Shown piece by piece: positions 25,162-33,738 of a stretch of 64,000 nucleotides of DNA. Numbering within the stretch: the stretch's first letter is position 1; each line of letters starts with the position of its first letter. Both the position numbers and the translations under genes were made by a program. This DNA comes from a bacterium (GTDB lineage: Bacteria > Cyanobacteriota > Vampirovibrionia > Obscuribacterales > Obscuribacteraceae), in contig JAGOSY010000010.1 in the NCBI GenBank assembly GCA_018062085.1, positions 62,001 through 126,000 on the forward strand, written 5' to 3'. The notes beneath the pieces were generated by a model. That model saw only the letters and a program-made list of their open reading frames with translations, was not told the DNA's origin and ran no database searches.

Positions 25162-26700
25162 ATGACCGAGAGCAGAGACAGACAGCCCCAGATCAAAGTC
25201 AGTCGTCGCATATTCATTGCCTGTGGCCTCTGGGCAGCCGGTTCAGTTTTTGTCGGCAGCATTGACCCAGAAAGGGTCTTAGCCGCCAGCAAGAAACCAA
25301 GCTTCGACATCGAAGCCCTGCGCCAAGCCGTTAAATGCGACATTTCGCTACCCAGCGATAAAGATTTCAAAAACAAAGTTTATGGCGGTTTGTGGAACAG
25401 ATATTATGCTCATCGCGCCCCACAAGTGGCAGTACATGTAAAAACAGACGCTGATGTCATTGCCGCAGTCAAATTTGCCAAAGCTAACAACATGAAGGTA
25501 GCCGTGCGGGGCGGAGGCCACAACTGGTGTTCTCCTTCACTGCGCAATGGTGGCATGATGATAGACCTCACGGCCATGAACAAAGTGATATCGATTGACC
25601 CTGTAAGAAAAATCTGTGTCTCAGAGCCAATCATTAGCAACCGTGAAATTCAGCAGAAACTCAAACCGCATGGCTTAGCCTTCCCTTCTGGTCATTGCCC
25701 TCAAGTAAAACTAAGTGGCTATCTACTTAGCGGCGGCATGTCGTGGAATCAAGGAGTCTGGGGTCACGGGGTTGAGAGTGTCGAAAAAATTGAGATGGTC
25801 ACCGCCGATGGTGAACTAATTATCGCCGACAAAGACCACAACCAAGACTATTTTTGGGCCGCACGTGGCGCTGGCCCCGGCCTCTTTGCCGTCTGCTTGC
25901 GCTACCACCTCAAACTGTATGACATTCCCAAAGCTTTTACTTGTAGCGCCTATCACTACTCGATGGACCAATATAAAGAAGTGGCCGAGTGGATTAAAGA
26001 TACAGCGCCAAAGCTCGACCCATGCGTTGAACTGTCACTATGGATGGTAGCTGCCCCACCTGAGCTAGCAGAAAAAACTAAAGCCCAGGGCGGCAAAGTC
26101 TGCATGGTAACAGGCACAGCCTTTACCGATAGCCAAGAGAAAGGCAAAGCGGCCATGGCCCTGCTAGACACTTGCCCAGTAATCAACAAATGCCTATCAA
26201 AGTCTGTCAATCAGCCCTCTGACTTTGAAGGTTTGTTTGACGCCTCTGGTTCACTCTGGAAGGAGAACATGCGCAACCAAGTTGAGGCAATGTTCTCCAA
26301 TACAAATCCGGCTGAAATATTTGCCGCAACGGCGGAGCATTTCAAAAAATGTCCTTCGCCTGACACTGTATTTATGTTCGCCGTATTCACCGGCCCCAAT
26401 GTTCCAGCCAAACCACCAGCCGACACAGCATTCTCAATGACTGGCAAACTTTATGGCGGCCCTTGGACTATGTGGACAGACCAAGCCGACGACAGCGCCA
26501 ATTTGAAATGGCACAAAGAAATGCTCACTCTAATTAAGCCATTTACTGTCGGTCACTATGTGGCCGAATCAGACACAGTGGCCTACCCAAAGCACGCAGT
26601 CAATGCATTTTCAAAAGCCAACTGGAAGCGCCTGGCTGAGCTGCGCAAGAAGTACGACCCCACTGGTGTCTTCTTTAACTTTACCGACGGATTAGCGTAA
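25162..26700 (+). CDS. FAD-linked oxidase of the berberine bridge enzyme type, exported by Tat
   Basis: A 512-residue flavoenzyme. The N-terminus carries SRRIFIACG followed by a hydrophobic stretch and an AxA-like end, a Tat-type signal. The FAD domain has RGGGHNWCSPS, where His is the usual covalent flavin site, and SGHCPQVKLSGYLLSGG, where the Cys matches the second flavin link in bicovalent berberine-bridge enzymes. The C-terminal FNFTDG motif is the typical BBE ending. It oxidises sugars or secondary metabolites with O2 or another acceptor. ATG 25162 is preferred over GTG 25153. It is probably cotranscribed with the PhyH gene. Confidence 0.85.
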   Translation: MTESRDRQPQIKVSRRIFIACGLWAAGSVFVGSIDPERVLAASKKPSFDIEALRQAVKCDISLPSDKDFKNKVYGGLWNRYYAHRAPQVAVHVKTDADVIAAVKFAKANNMKVAVRGGGHNWCSPSLRNGGMMIDLTAMNKVISIDPVRKICVSEPIISNREIQQKLKPHGLAFPSGHCPQVKLSGYLLSGGMSWNQGVWGHGVESVEKIEMVTADGELIIADKDHNQDYFWAARGAGPGLFAVCLRYHLKLYDIPKAFTCSAYHYSMDQYKEVAEWIKDTAPKLDPCVELSLWMVAAPPELAEKTKAQGGKVCMVTGTAFTDSQEKGKAAMALLDTCPVINKCLSKSVNQPSDFEGLFDASGSLWKENMRNQVEAMFSNTNPAEIFAATAEHFKKCPSPDTVFMFAVFTGPNVPAKPPADTAFSMTGKLYGGPWTMWTDQADDSANLKWHKEMLTLIKPFTVGHYVAESDTVAYPKHAVNAFSKANWKRLAELRKKYDPTGVFFNFTDGLA

Positions 26701-26729
26701 GAGCTAATTCTGATACCATTGTTGATCTT

Positions 26730-27557
26730 ATGATGAAAAATACATTTTGCCATGTTCCCGGCATCACAGCCGCCCGCGAGCAAAAGTTGTGGGACTCAGG
26801 CTGCCATTCCTGGGACTCATTGCTCCAAACTGACTTTGCCCAAAAACGCAAAGGCTCAGTCTCCGTCTCTTCGCACATAGAGCAATCACTGGAACAAATC
26901 GAAAAAGACAATCCATCATATTTCGCAGAGCAGCTCCCGTCTTCTCTGCACTGGCGATTGTTTCCCGATTTTCGCCACTCAATAGCATATGTCGATATTG
27001 AAACAACCGGCCTTGAGCGCAGTGACATTATCACGACCATTGCGCTCTATGATGGCAAGTCAATATTCCACTACGTGCAGGGTGAGAATCTCAACGATTT
27101 CAAGGCCGACATAAACAAGTACAAGCTCCTTGTCACTTATAACGGAAAGCCATTTGATGTGCCGTTCATAGAACGCTATTTCAAAATCGAAGTAAACCAG
27201 CCAAATATCGACTTGCGCTACATCTTGCACAGCCTCGGATACAAAGGCGGATTGAAAGGCTGCGAAAAGAAGTTAGGTATCGACCGCAAAGATCTAGCTG
27301 ACATAGACGGCTACGCTGCCGTGTTGCTCTGGCGCGACTTCAAGAAAAACAAGAATCAAAAAGCTTTAGAAACTCTGCTTGCATACAACATTTTGGATGT
27401 TCTCAATCTTGAAACCTTGCTCGTATTAGCTTACAACGAAAAAATTTCGTCCACCCCGTTTAGCACAAGCCACAAGCTGCCGCTGCCGTTTCATCCGAAG
27501 AATCCATTTGAACCCGATATGAAAACCATAAATAGTATTCGCCGCCACCTATTCTGA
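26730..27557 (+). CDS. DEDDy 3'-5' exonuclease, YprB-like ribonuclease H fold
   Basis: A 275-residue nuclease. After a helix-hairpin-helix-like N-terminus (VPGITAAREQKLWDSGCHSW) the three exonuclease motifs are clear: D-x-E in YVDIETTGLE (near 91-100), NGKPFDVPFIERYF for ExoII, and YNILDVLNLE for ExoIII with Tyr and Asp. LKGCEKKLGI is also conserved in YprB-type proteins. It is likely cytoplasmic and active on RNA or DNA ends. Start ATG 26730 (the next codon is also ATG). It is monocistronic in appearance. Confidence 0.82.
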   Translation: MMKNTFCHVPGITAAREQKLWDSGCHSWDSLLQTDFAQKRKGSVSVSSHIEQSLEQIEKDNPSYFAEQLPSSLHWRLFPDFRHSIAYVDIETTGLERSDIITTIALYDGKSIFHYVQGENLNDFKADINKYKLLVTYNGKPFDVPFIERYFKIEVNQPNIDLRYILHSLGYKGGLKGCEKKLGIDRKDLADIDGYAAVLLWRDFKKNKNQKALETLLAYNILDVLNLETLLVLAYNEKISSTPFSTSHKLPLPFHPKNPFEPDMKTINSIRRHLF

Positions 27558-27649
27558 GTTGTCGTTAATCTAAATACCTCTTTGACCACCTTAACGTCAC
27601 GCAAAGCTTAAGAAAAATAGTGGCAAAAAATTTCTTTTCCATGACAGGC

Positions 27650-27665
27650 AAGGGTTTAGACCCTT
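27650..27665. other. Small hairpin upstream of the gene at 27760
   Basis: AAGGGT and ACCCTT form a 6-bp stem with the loop TTAG, followed on the plus strand by CATTAGTATTTTTA. It lies in an AT-rich 200-base gap. It could be a weak terminator of the exonuclease gene or part of the leader of the next gene. Confidence 0.25.
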
Positions 27666-27759
27666 CATTAGTATTTTTACCAGTGACGATGTAAAGAGAT
27701 GCAACTACTATCGAATTGTCATCGGGCGAAGGCAAGAAATCAAATCAAGGAGATTGCTC

Positions 27760-28173
27760 TTGAAAGAAAAATCCTCCAGCACAAATGTGCCAGAAGCAAA
27801 ACTCCGTCAACTAACGGAAGCTGCCGAAAACGGGCAGTATGGCGTCCTAACCAAATTTCTCAATAGCTTACCTAATGCAGTCGATCGCGTCGAAGTGCTG
27901 CAATCAATAGAAAGAATGAACCGCGAGAACCGCTACAAGACAGGCAAACTACCCCGCCTAGCATTTGTCAGCAATACATATAGTGATAGCGACTTTGTCG
28001 ACATCGCTTTAACCAAGAAAAGCTCTGATTGGTTATTCCAAGATGATGTTCTCTATCGCGAATCAATCATCTGGGACATCTGTGCTGTAGCAGAAATTAC
28101 AGCTCAGTCAGATCGTCAAATCAACCACAACGTCACTCACACATTCCATCAACAAATAGCTCGCTCGGCATAA
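27760..28173 (+). CDS. Hypothetical protein, 137 residues
   Basis: I do not recognise this protein. It is soluble, starts with a charged region (KEKSSSTNVPEAKLRQLTEA), then EYGVLT-like helices and VDRVEVLQSIERMNREN, and ends with a segment containing KKSSDWLFQDDVLYRESI. No signal peptide or membrane helix. AAGGAG at 27747-27752 is 7 bases from TTG 27760 and only 1 base from TTG 27754, so the first is chosen. A real gene is supported by the ribosome site and the absence of any competing frame. The following 190 bases are noncoding. Confidence 0.6.
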   Translation: MKEKSSSTNVPEAKLRQLTEAAENGQYGVLTKFLNSLPNAVDRVEVLQSIERMNRENRYKTGKLPRLAFVSNTYSDSDFVDIALTKKSSDWLFQDDVLYRESIIWDICAVAEITAQSDRQINHNVTHTFHQQIARSA

Positions 28174-28253
28174 ATTTCTGGCTGGCACCACTCACTGTCT
28201 CTCTCTCACGCACGCACACTACAACCCTCCCTGCGCTACCCACGTAACTAGAC

Positions 28254-28312
28254 TATAATCTACAACCCTGTCCTCATTAAGCTACCCTGACTCAGGCTGC
28301 TTGGTGAGGACA
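28254..28312 (+). promoter_or_regulatory. TATAAT box and structured 5' leader
   Basis: TATAAT lies at 28254-28259. About ten bases on, a nested hairpin fills 28269-28312: outer arms TGTCCTCA/TGAGGACA (8 bp), then TT/GG wobbles, AAGC/GCTT (4 bp) and an inner CCTG/CAGG stem with the loop ACT. No T-tract follows, so it is not a terminator. If the TATAAT is the -10 box, this hairpin would be at the very 5' end of the message for the gene at 28365. No clear -35 is seen. Confidence 0.45.
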
Positions 28313-28364
28313 TCACGCTAATGGCTTCAAACTACTAACTACTAACTACGTGTCGAGGAGTGCA

Positions 28365-29057
28365 ATGAAGAAACACTATTTGCTGGCTCTGTGCACTTCA
28401 ATCTACTTTTTAGCAACAAGTAACTCTGTATCAGCGGCACCACCAGCGAAAACAGTTAAAAAGCCACCACCACCTGATTATTTTCCGGCTCGTTGGAAAT
28501 ACTCGTGGAAATATCAAACAACTACTGCCGATGGCAAGAAAACAAACTTTTCCATGAAAGATATTCACGACGATAAACAAAGCGATGGCACCATCTGGCA
28601 CCAAATTCAGATTGAAACTTCACCCACTCAGAAATTTAGCGATTGGTACAGCAAAGGCAACGGTCTAGTGCTAGACCATCACCTCGAATATGAATCGAAC
28701 GGCATGAAAGCTGACTATCTGCCGCCCAAGCAAACACTGAAACACCCATTAGAAAACGGCGACAGTTGGCAGTGGGCAGGTACTGGCATGATGAACACAG
28801 CCTCAACAGAAAACTATGTGGTAAGTGGGCCAGAAGAAATAATAGTTCCAGCCGGTAAATTCAATGCCATGAAAGTGGTCAGCGAAGTTAGTACGGCCGG
28901 TGCAAAGGCGACAAAAACCTACTGGTACGGCCCCAATGTCGGCCTAGTAAAATCTATCACCGAAGGCCAAGTAAAATCGACAACAGAGTTAGTCTCTTAC
29001 GATTTTCCCAAGCTGCTGCCCGGTGAATTAGAAGCAGAAATAAATAGGCCTAGGTAG
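28365..29057 (+). CDS. Secreted protein of unknown function, TapB/DUF3108-like
   Basis: 230 residues. The signal peptide is clear: MKKHYLLALCTSIYFLATS ending near VSAAPP. A Pro-rich stretch KKPPPPDYFPARW follows, then a beta-rich domain with GDSWQWAGTGMM, EEIIVPAGKFNAMKVVSE and TKTYWYGPNVGLVKSI. The order GD-x-W, VPAG-x-F-x-A-x-KV, YW-x-GP-x-VGLVK is typical of DUF3108/TapB-like periplasmic proteins. GAGGAG precedes ATG 28365 by 5 bases, which decides the start over the GTG at 28350. Expression may be set by the hairpin leader upstream. The role is unknown. Confidence 0.7.
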   Translation: MKKHYLLALCTSIYFLATSNSVSAAPPAKTVKKPPPPDYFPARWKYSWKYQTTTADGKKTNFSMKDIHDDKQSDGTIWHQIQIETSPTQKFSDWYSKGNGLVLDHHLEYESNGMKADYLPPKQTLKHPLENGDSWQWAGTGMMNTASTENYVVSGPEEIIVPAGKFNAMKVVSEVSTAGAKATKTYWYGPNVGLVKSITEGQVKSTTELVSYDFPKLLPGELEAEINRPR

Positions 29058-29096
29058 ATAGGGCTATATAAGACTCGACGCATGTAGATAGAGTTG

Positions 29097-29576
29097 CTAT
29101 TGAGCAGTCGTGGTCTTCTTCACTTTGACTGTGGCTTTCTTAGTGGTCGAGCCTTTTGTCACTGTTTTTACTGCCGGCGCCTTAGACACAGATGCTTTCG
29201 AACCGGAAGATGTTGAAGCCGTTGAAAGTGCAGCATTTAATTTAGTCACAGCTTTCTCTAGGCTATCAACTTCACTCTCAGGCCAACCAGAGGCCTCAGC
29301 CGAAGAGGTCTTGCGCACAAGAGCGTCGGCTTCACTTCTGAAACCAGAGGCCTGCGAGCCATTGATCCAACCTTTGGCAACGGCCGTATCAATCTGGGCG
29401 TGGATATTGTGGAGCCGCTCTCGGAATTTGAACTTGACGCCTTTTTTGACATCAATAGTTTCGCTGCTGCTAGTTGAGCTTGAAGTATGCTCGATGCTGT
29501 CAGCGAAAGCTGGGAAGCAAGCAAACATTGGTGTCGACACTGCGCATGCCACCATGAGACTGACTAAATTTTTCAT
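29097..29576 (-). CDS. Secreted small Ser/Thr/Lys-rich protein
   Basis: 159 residues with a signal peptide (MKNLVSLMVACAVSTPMFA ... FPAFA). A helical middle part (FRERLHNIHAQIDTAVAKGW, ASGFRSEADALVRK, VDSLEKAVTKLNAAL) is followed by a low-complexity tail of Ser, Thr, Lys and Ala (about 113-159). The tail is strongly basic and could bind a polyanion such as DNA or polyphosphate; this is inference only. GAAGG stands 7 bases before the ATG. It converges on the TapB-like gene, with 39 bases between the two stops. I do not recognise the family. Confidence 0.6.
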   Translation of the reverse strand: MKNLVSLMVACAVSTPMFACFPAFADSIEHTSSSTSSSETIDVKKGVKFKFRERLHNIHAQIDTAVAKGWINGSQASGFRSEADALVRKTSSAEASGWPESEVDSLEKAVTKLNAALSTASTSSGSKASVSKAPAVKTVTKGSTTKKATVKVKKTTTAQ

Positions 29577-29737
29577 TTGTACCTTCGGTAATTTAAGCGT
29601 TAATTTGTGAGTTACTCGAACATAGAGCTAATTTTAGCGTTGATACCCACTAATACTTATATTCTCTTTGAAAGCCTTTGGCCCAAATCAGGGATAATTG
29701 GCAGAGTCAGACAGCGAAATTTGTATTGGCGGAGACT

Positions 29738-31360
29738 ATGGAAAAGGATAATCAGGAGATTTCTAAAATCCGCATTCGCTTAGTCAAGCCTGTAGATCTG
29801 GTCGAATCGCATATCCTGGGAAGATATAGACTAGTGAGATTGATCGGTGGAGGGTCAACTAGCTCAGTTTTCGAAGCCCATGATGAGCAGCAAGACGAAC
29901 GCGTGGCGGTCAAAGTTTTGCATCCACACCTGATCGACTCGGAGTATGTAAGCGCACGATTTGCGCGTGAGGCGCAGAATGCAGCACTCATAAGGCATCC
30001 CAACATTGTACGCATACTAGACCATGGCGTTACCGATACTGAAATTCCATTCTTCGTAATGGAATTTCTAAACGCCACCGCTCTAAATGACCTTCTTGCT
30101 TCGGAGGGAGGAAACCTTCCTCCAGACCGAGCTGTTAACATTTTCCTCCAGGTCTGCGCTGCACTGTGCGCCGCCCATGAAAAAAATGTTGTTCACCGCG
30201 ACTTGAAACCTCAAAACATTATGGTAAACACCGCAAATCGAGACCACGTGAAGGTTGTCGACTTTGGAATCGCTAAAACAGTTTCCCCGCAGGGTGATAC
30301 GTTCTTAAAGCTCACGCAGTCAGGAGATACGCTCGGAAGTCTTTTGTACATGAGCCCCGAGCAATGCCTGGATCTCGATGTTGATGCCCGTTCTGATATT
30401 TATGCGATGGGATGCCTCATGTATGAAGCACTAACGGGAAAAGTTCCTCTGTCTGGTAGAACAGCATTTGAAACCATGAATGAGCAGCTAACAAAAAGGC
30501 CTGAAAGTTTTAAAACCGTGCGGCCAGAGATAGAGATTCCAGAAGCACTAGAGCGGATTGTCTTTAAGGCAATGGAAAAGAAACCCGAACGTCGCTTTCA
30601 GTCGGCAAAAGAGCTAATCACAGAATTGCAGTCTTTGCATCTAGATTCCGCACCGACAGATCGCACTTACGAACACAAGCAAGAATTGATAGCGATTTCG
30701 CCCGAGTCGACAGATAGAGTTCCAAGGCAGGATGGTACGTTGGTTGAGTTGACTAATGAAATAAGATTTCTAGATGCGCCGAATAGCCGCGATGCTACAG
30801 TAAGTATACTCAAGAAAAACATTAACGCGCTTGCCGATGGAAAAAACCTTTGTCGGCTCTATGCGCTGGTTCCGCTCACATTCCTGGTTTTATTTATAGC
30901 AGCAGGTAAGTTAATCAGTTGGGCTTCTTTTCTGTGCGTCTGCGTGATTGCAGGGCTCATTTCCTCTTTTTATTTCTTCAATTTTTCGAAGAAACATGAG
31001 GAGCGCTATCTCAAGAGCCTTACGGAAAATTATTCGACCTCCGGTTTGCTCAGTAAGGTGAGCCGGGCGTATCTCAACAAACCTGAACCCGCGTCAAACT
31101 CTGGCCGCAGCTCGCCAGTCTTATTCGAAATCGAACTAACTTTGGGCTATGACCCCCCCCACAAGCCGTTAAGCAGCGCCGAAAGACTCCTTAGACTTGC
31201 AGTAGTGCCAATTGATCAGGACGCTGAGATTGTCTGGTTAACGAAAGTATTAGAAGCACCTTTACCGCTTCCAATCCAAATCTATTTCGATTGCTGGACT
31301 GGCAAACCACTGATGTGTTCTACCTCGGGAGCCTTCGTCAAAGTCCTAAATTCAAAATGA
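29738..31360 (+). CDS. Ser/Thr protein kinase with two membrane helices
   Basis: A 540-residue kinase. The glycine loop is GGGSTSSVFEAH (about 37-48), Lys59 lies in VAVKVL, HRDLKPQN is at 143-150, DFG at 165-167, and SLLYMSPEQCLDLDVD follows. After a linker, two adjacent hydrophobic segments (LVPLTFLVLFIAAGKLISW and FLCVCVIAGLISSFYFF) lie at about 360-410, so the C-terminal 130 residues probably return to the cytoplasm. That end is not a known sensor domain. ATG 29738 with GGAG close upstream is preferred over the TTG at 29678. It converges on the MBL-rhodanese gene with a 17-base gap. Confidence 0.87.
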   Translation: MEKDNQEISKIRIRLVKPVDLVESHILGRYRLVRLIGGGSTSSVFEAHDEQQDERVAVKVLHPHLIDSEYVSARFAREAQNAALIRHPNIVRILDHGVTDTEIPFFVMEFLNATALNDLLASEGGNLPPDRAVNIFLQVCAALCAAHEKNVVHRDLKPQNIMVNTANRDHVKVVDFGIAKTVSPQGDTFLKLTQSGDTLGSLLYMSPEQCLDLDVDARSDIYAMGCLMYEALTGKVPLSGRTAFETMNEQLTKRPESFKTVRPEIEIPEALERIVFKAMEKKPERRFQSAKELITELQSLHLDSAPTDRTYEHKQELIAISPESTDRVPRQDGTLVELTNEIRFLDAPNSRDATVSILKKNINALADGKNLCRLYALVPLTFLVLFIAAGKLISWASFLCVCVIAGLISSFYFFNFSKKHEERYLKSLTENYSTSGLLSKVSRAYLNKPEPASNSGRSSPVLFEIELTLGYDPPHKPLSSAERLLRLAVVPIDQDAEIVWLTKVLEAPLPLPIQIYFDCWTGKPLMCSTSGAFVKVLNSK

Positions 31361-31377
31361 GCACACGGCGCTGCCCG

Positions 31378-32775
31378 TTAGACCACCGATGTTTCTTTTT
31401 GCTTGAGTTCATATCCAGCGTTCTTCCATGCTGTAGTACCACCAAGAACGTTCAACAACGGCTTGAAGCCAGCTCTCTCAAGAACACTTTTGGCTATCGA
31501 TGAGCGGTAACCGCTGGCGCAAATTACAGCAATCCGACTGCCCGTAGGCACTTTATTTATCCGGCCTGGCAGCTCTGCTAGGGGAAGATTGATTGCAGAC
31601 GGTACGTGACCATCTTGATACTCTGCAGTACGTCTAACATCCAATATTTGATATTGTTCGCCCGCATCCAACTCTTTTTTCAATTCATTTACAGTTATCA
31701 CTAGCGACTCAACAACCTCAAAGCCGCCGTCACTCCAACCAAGCATACCGTTTTCTTGATAGCCGACAACGGTCTCGATTCCTATGCGAGCAAGCCTGAC
31801 AACAGCTTCGTCAATAGTGGCCGCATCGCTTCCCACTAAAATAACCGGCTTCCCGAGCTCAAGCAGAGTACCTGCCCATGATGCAAATTGTCCACTGAGC
31901 CCAATGTTCAAAGAACCCTTAATGTGACCACCAGCGAACTCTACACCACTTCGTATGTCGAGAACTACTGTTCCATCTTGCATTGCCTTATTAACTTCAA
32001 CAGCTTTTAGGCTTTTGGGTCTTGCTAGCTCTTCAATGGGAAGCGCACCATGTCTATTGATTTCAACATCTTTGGGAAAATATGCCGGTACTTCTGGCAA
32101 ATCAGCGGTCAACATAGTGATAAAGGCTTCCTTGGCCATTGGCTTAAGAGCATAGTTAAATTGCTTCTGCAGCCCAATAGTTGAAGACTTTTCATTCGAC
32201 AAGTGCTTGCCGCAAAGCGAGCCAGCTCCATGCGCAGGCAACACTTCTACGTCGTCTGCAAGATTGAGCAGCTTCTCGTGCAGGCTATCATACATAAGAC
32301 TGGCCATTTCCCGTTCGGTATAGCCCTTTGAACCAACAAGGTCAGGCCGACCAACATCGCCTATGAAAAGCGTGTCTCCTGAAAATAATTTAGCTGCTTC
32401 TTCAGTTGCTGTATCTTTTGCCAAAATACAAATGCTTTCTGGGGTGTGACCGGGGGTCTCAAGAATCGAGAGGACGACAGTGCCAATCTTAAGCACATCA
32501 CCATTACTCACCGCTAAGTGAGGGAAAGTAGCACCAGCTTTGGCGCCAAAGACAATCTCAGCACCACTCTTTTCGGCTAACTCTCGATGGCCACTGACAA
32601 AATCAGCGTGCAGGTGAGTCTCGATAATGTACTTAATAGAAAGACCTTCTTTTCTTGCTTCCTCAATATACTGTTCGACGTCTCTTTGTGGATCGATCAC
32701 CACCGCTTCTCCCTGCGACCCAAGAAGATACGACGCATGAGCTAAGCACCCTAAATAGAATTGCTTTAAATACAT
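31378..32775 (-). CDS. MBL-fold persulfide dioxygenase-like enzyme with two rhodanese domains
   Basis: 465 residues. The metallo-beta-lactamase part carries THLHADFVSGHREL (about 52-65), HTPESICIL and SGDTLFIGDVGRPDL, the form seen in ETHE1/CstB-type persulfide dioxygenases. Two rhodanese domains follow. The first has VGSDAAT at the active-site loop and lacks the cysteine, so it is probably structural; the second has ICASGYRSS with the catalytic Cys. The enzyme should oxidise persulfides to sulfite and move sulfane sulfur. GGAGG 6 bases before ATG 32773-32775 decides the start. It is cotranscribed with the TauE-type exporter upstream. Confidence 0.88.
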   Translation of the reverse strand: MYLKQFYLGCLAHASYLLGSQGEAVVIDPQRDVEQYIEEARKEGLSIKYIIETHLHADFVSGHRELAEKSGAEIVFGAKAGATFPHLAVSNGDVLKIGTVVLSILETPGHTPESICILAKDTATEEAAKLFSGDTLFIGDVGRPDLVGSKGYTEREMASLMYDSLHEKLLNLADDVEVLPAHGAGSLCGKHLSNEKSSTIGLQKQFNYALKPMAKEAFITMLTADLPEVPAYFPKDVEINRHGALPIEELARPKSLKAVEVNKAMQDGTVVLDIRSGVEFAGGHIKGSLNIGLSGQFASWAGTLLELGKPVILVGSDAATIDEAVVRLARIGIETVVGYQENGMLGWSDGGFEVVESLVITVNELKKELDAGEQYQILDVRRTAEYQDGHVPSAINLPLAELPGRINKVPTGSRIAVICASGYRSSIAKSVLERAGFKPLLNVLGGTTAWKNAGYELKQKETSVV

Positions 32776-32799
32776 CTCCAACCTCCAGTTTTCATCCAA

Positions 32800-33543
32800 T
32801 TAACCAATAAATTGTTTTATCAACATCCAAGCCGAAAGAAGCAGCAATGCTAGTGCAAAGCCGACTTTTAGCTTGCCTTGTTCGACATAGTGCGCAAAAT
32901 GTCCAGCTACCGGCGCCGATAGTATGGTGCCAATGGCAAACGGTAGAACCGAGCCCTTAAAGCTAATGTGCGAAGCATAAGCAGTGGCCCCCACCAAACT
33001 ATTCATGGCAATCACCAATAATGAAGTTCCCACGGCCTGCTTCATCGGCAAACCCAATATCAGCATCAAGGCTGGCACAATAATGAAGCCACCACCGACT
33101 CCAAGCAATCCAGTTAAAAGCCCCGCTCCCAAACCGGCAGCCAGGACAATCGACAACTGATGACTATGTTGCGGCCGAGATGCCTCATTATTCTTGCCAG
33201 CAGTTAGCATTAAAATGCCAACCAGAGTCATGATTGACGCAAACATTATCAACTGAATTTGGTCGGAAATGCCGCCAGCCAGCACCCCACCAAGATAGCT
33301 ACCAATGGCACCGGAAGCCCCGAACAGAAGAGCTATTCGCAGCGAAACATAATTTCGGCGCCAATGCGGCAAAACCGCAAAAAAGCTTGCTAGGGCAACA
33401 ATTACAAGACTTGTGCCAATAGCAGCTTTCGCCTGCAAACCAAGCACATAAACCAATATCGGCACAGCAATAATGCTGCCACCGCCGCCGAGCAGCCCCA
33501 GAAGAGTGCCAGTGATCAAGCCAAGAAAACCCTCTAAGAACAT
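32800..33543 (-). CDS. TauE/SafE-family sulfite/anion exporter
   Basis: 247 residues, nearly all hydrophobic, with about eight helices in two repeats. Each half holds the family glycine motif: TGTLLGLLGGGGSIIAVPIL near the start and TGLLGVGGGFIIVPALMLIL in the second half. These transporters export sulfite, organosulfonates or related anions. The gene is 24 bases upstream of the persulfide-dioxygenase/rhodanese gene, so sulfite or thiosulfate export after persulfide oxidation is the likely role. ATG 33543 fits the family start; GTG 33552 is the alternative. It is expressed from the divergent promoter at 33654-33682. Confidence 0.88.
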   Translation of the reverse strand: MFLEGFLGLITGTLLGLLGGGGSIIAVPILVYVLGLQAKAAIGTSLVIVALASFFAVLPHWRRNYVSLRIALLFGASGAIGSYLGGVLAGGISDQIQLIMFASIMTLVGILMLTAGKNNEASRPQHSHQLSIVLAAGLGAGLLTGLLGVGGGFIIVPALMLILGLPMKQAVGTSLLVIAMNSLVGATAYASHISFKGSVLPFAIGTILSAPVAGHFAHYVEQGKLKVGFALALLLLSAWMLIKQFIG

Positions 33544-33653
33544 AAGCCCCACTTCTACCGCAGACTACGAGCAACAGCTGGTCGACTTACGGGCTATCGA
33601 CTTAGTTGCCCCAAGTTAGCTCCAAGCCGCCGCTGGACCGACCCATAAGCATC

Positions 33654-33682
33654 ACTATATCGTTAATTAGTTGAATAGTCAA
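33654..33682 (-). promoter_or_regulatory. Sigma70-type promoter of the TauE-persulfide dioxygenase operon
   Basis: Read on the minus strand, TTGACT (33677-33682) and TATAGT (33654-33659) are separated by exactly 17 bases. TTGA-N4-TCAA (33671-33682) overlaps the -35, and the left arm ATCGTTAATT (33659-33668) of a perfect 10-bp inverted repeat overlaps the spacer and touches the -10. A bound ArsR-type repressor would block this promoter. Confidence 0.65.
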
Positions 33683-33706
33683 TTACCTGCTTGCCGAATT
33701 AACGAT
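33659..33706. promoter_or_regulatory. Inverted repeat, candidate ArsR-family operator
   Basis: ATCGTTAATT (33659-33668) and AATTAACGAT (33697-33706) are perfect inverted copies. A smaller dyad TTGA-ATAG-TCAA (33671-33682) lies between them. Both overlap the divergent promoters of the exporter operon and the ArsR gene, which is the expected place for an autoregulated metal or persulfide sensor. Confidence 0.55.
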
Positions 33707-33719
33707 TTATTGCTACTTT
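33691..33719 (+). promoter_or_regulatory. Promoter of the ArsR-family regulator gene
   Basis: TTGCCG (33691-33696) and TACTTT (33714-33719) are 17 bases apart on the plus strand and lie 19 bases before the ATG. The right arm of the inverted repeat is inside the spacer. Confidence 0.5.
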
Positions 33720-33738
33720 GAGACTAACGGGGTTACAG

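Noticed and set aside
28331..28350. Short tandem run ACTAACT-like in the leader of the gene at 28365
   Set aside because: Only about three imperfect 7-base units; too short to call a functional repeat.
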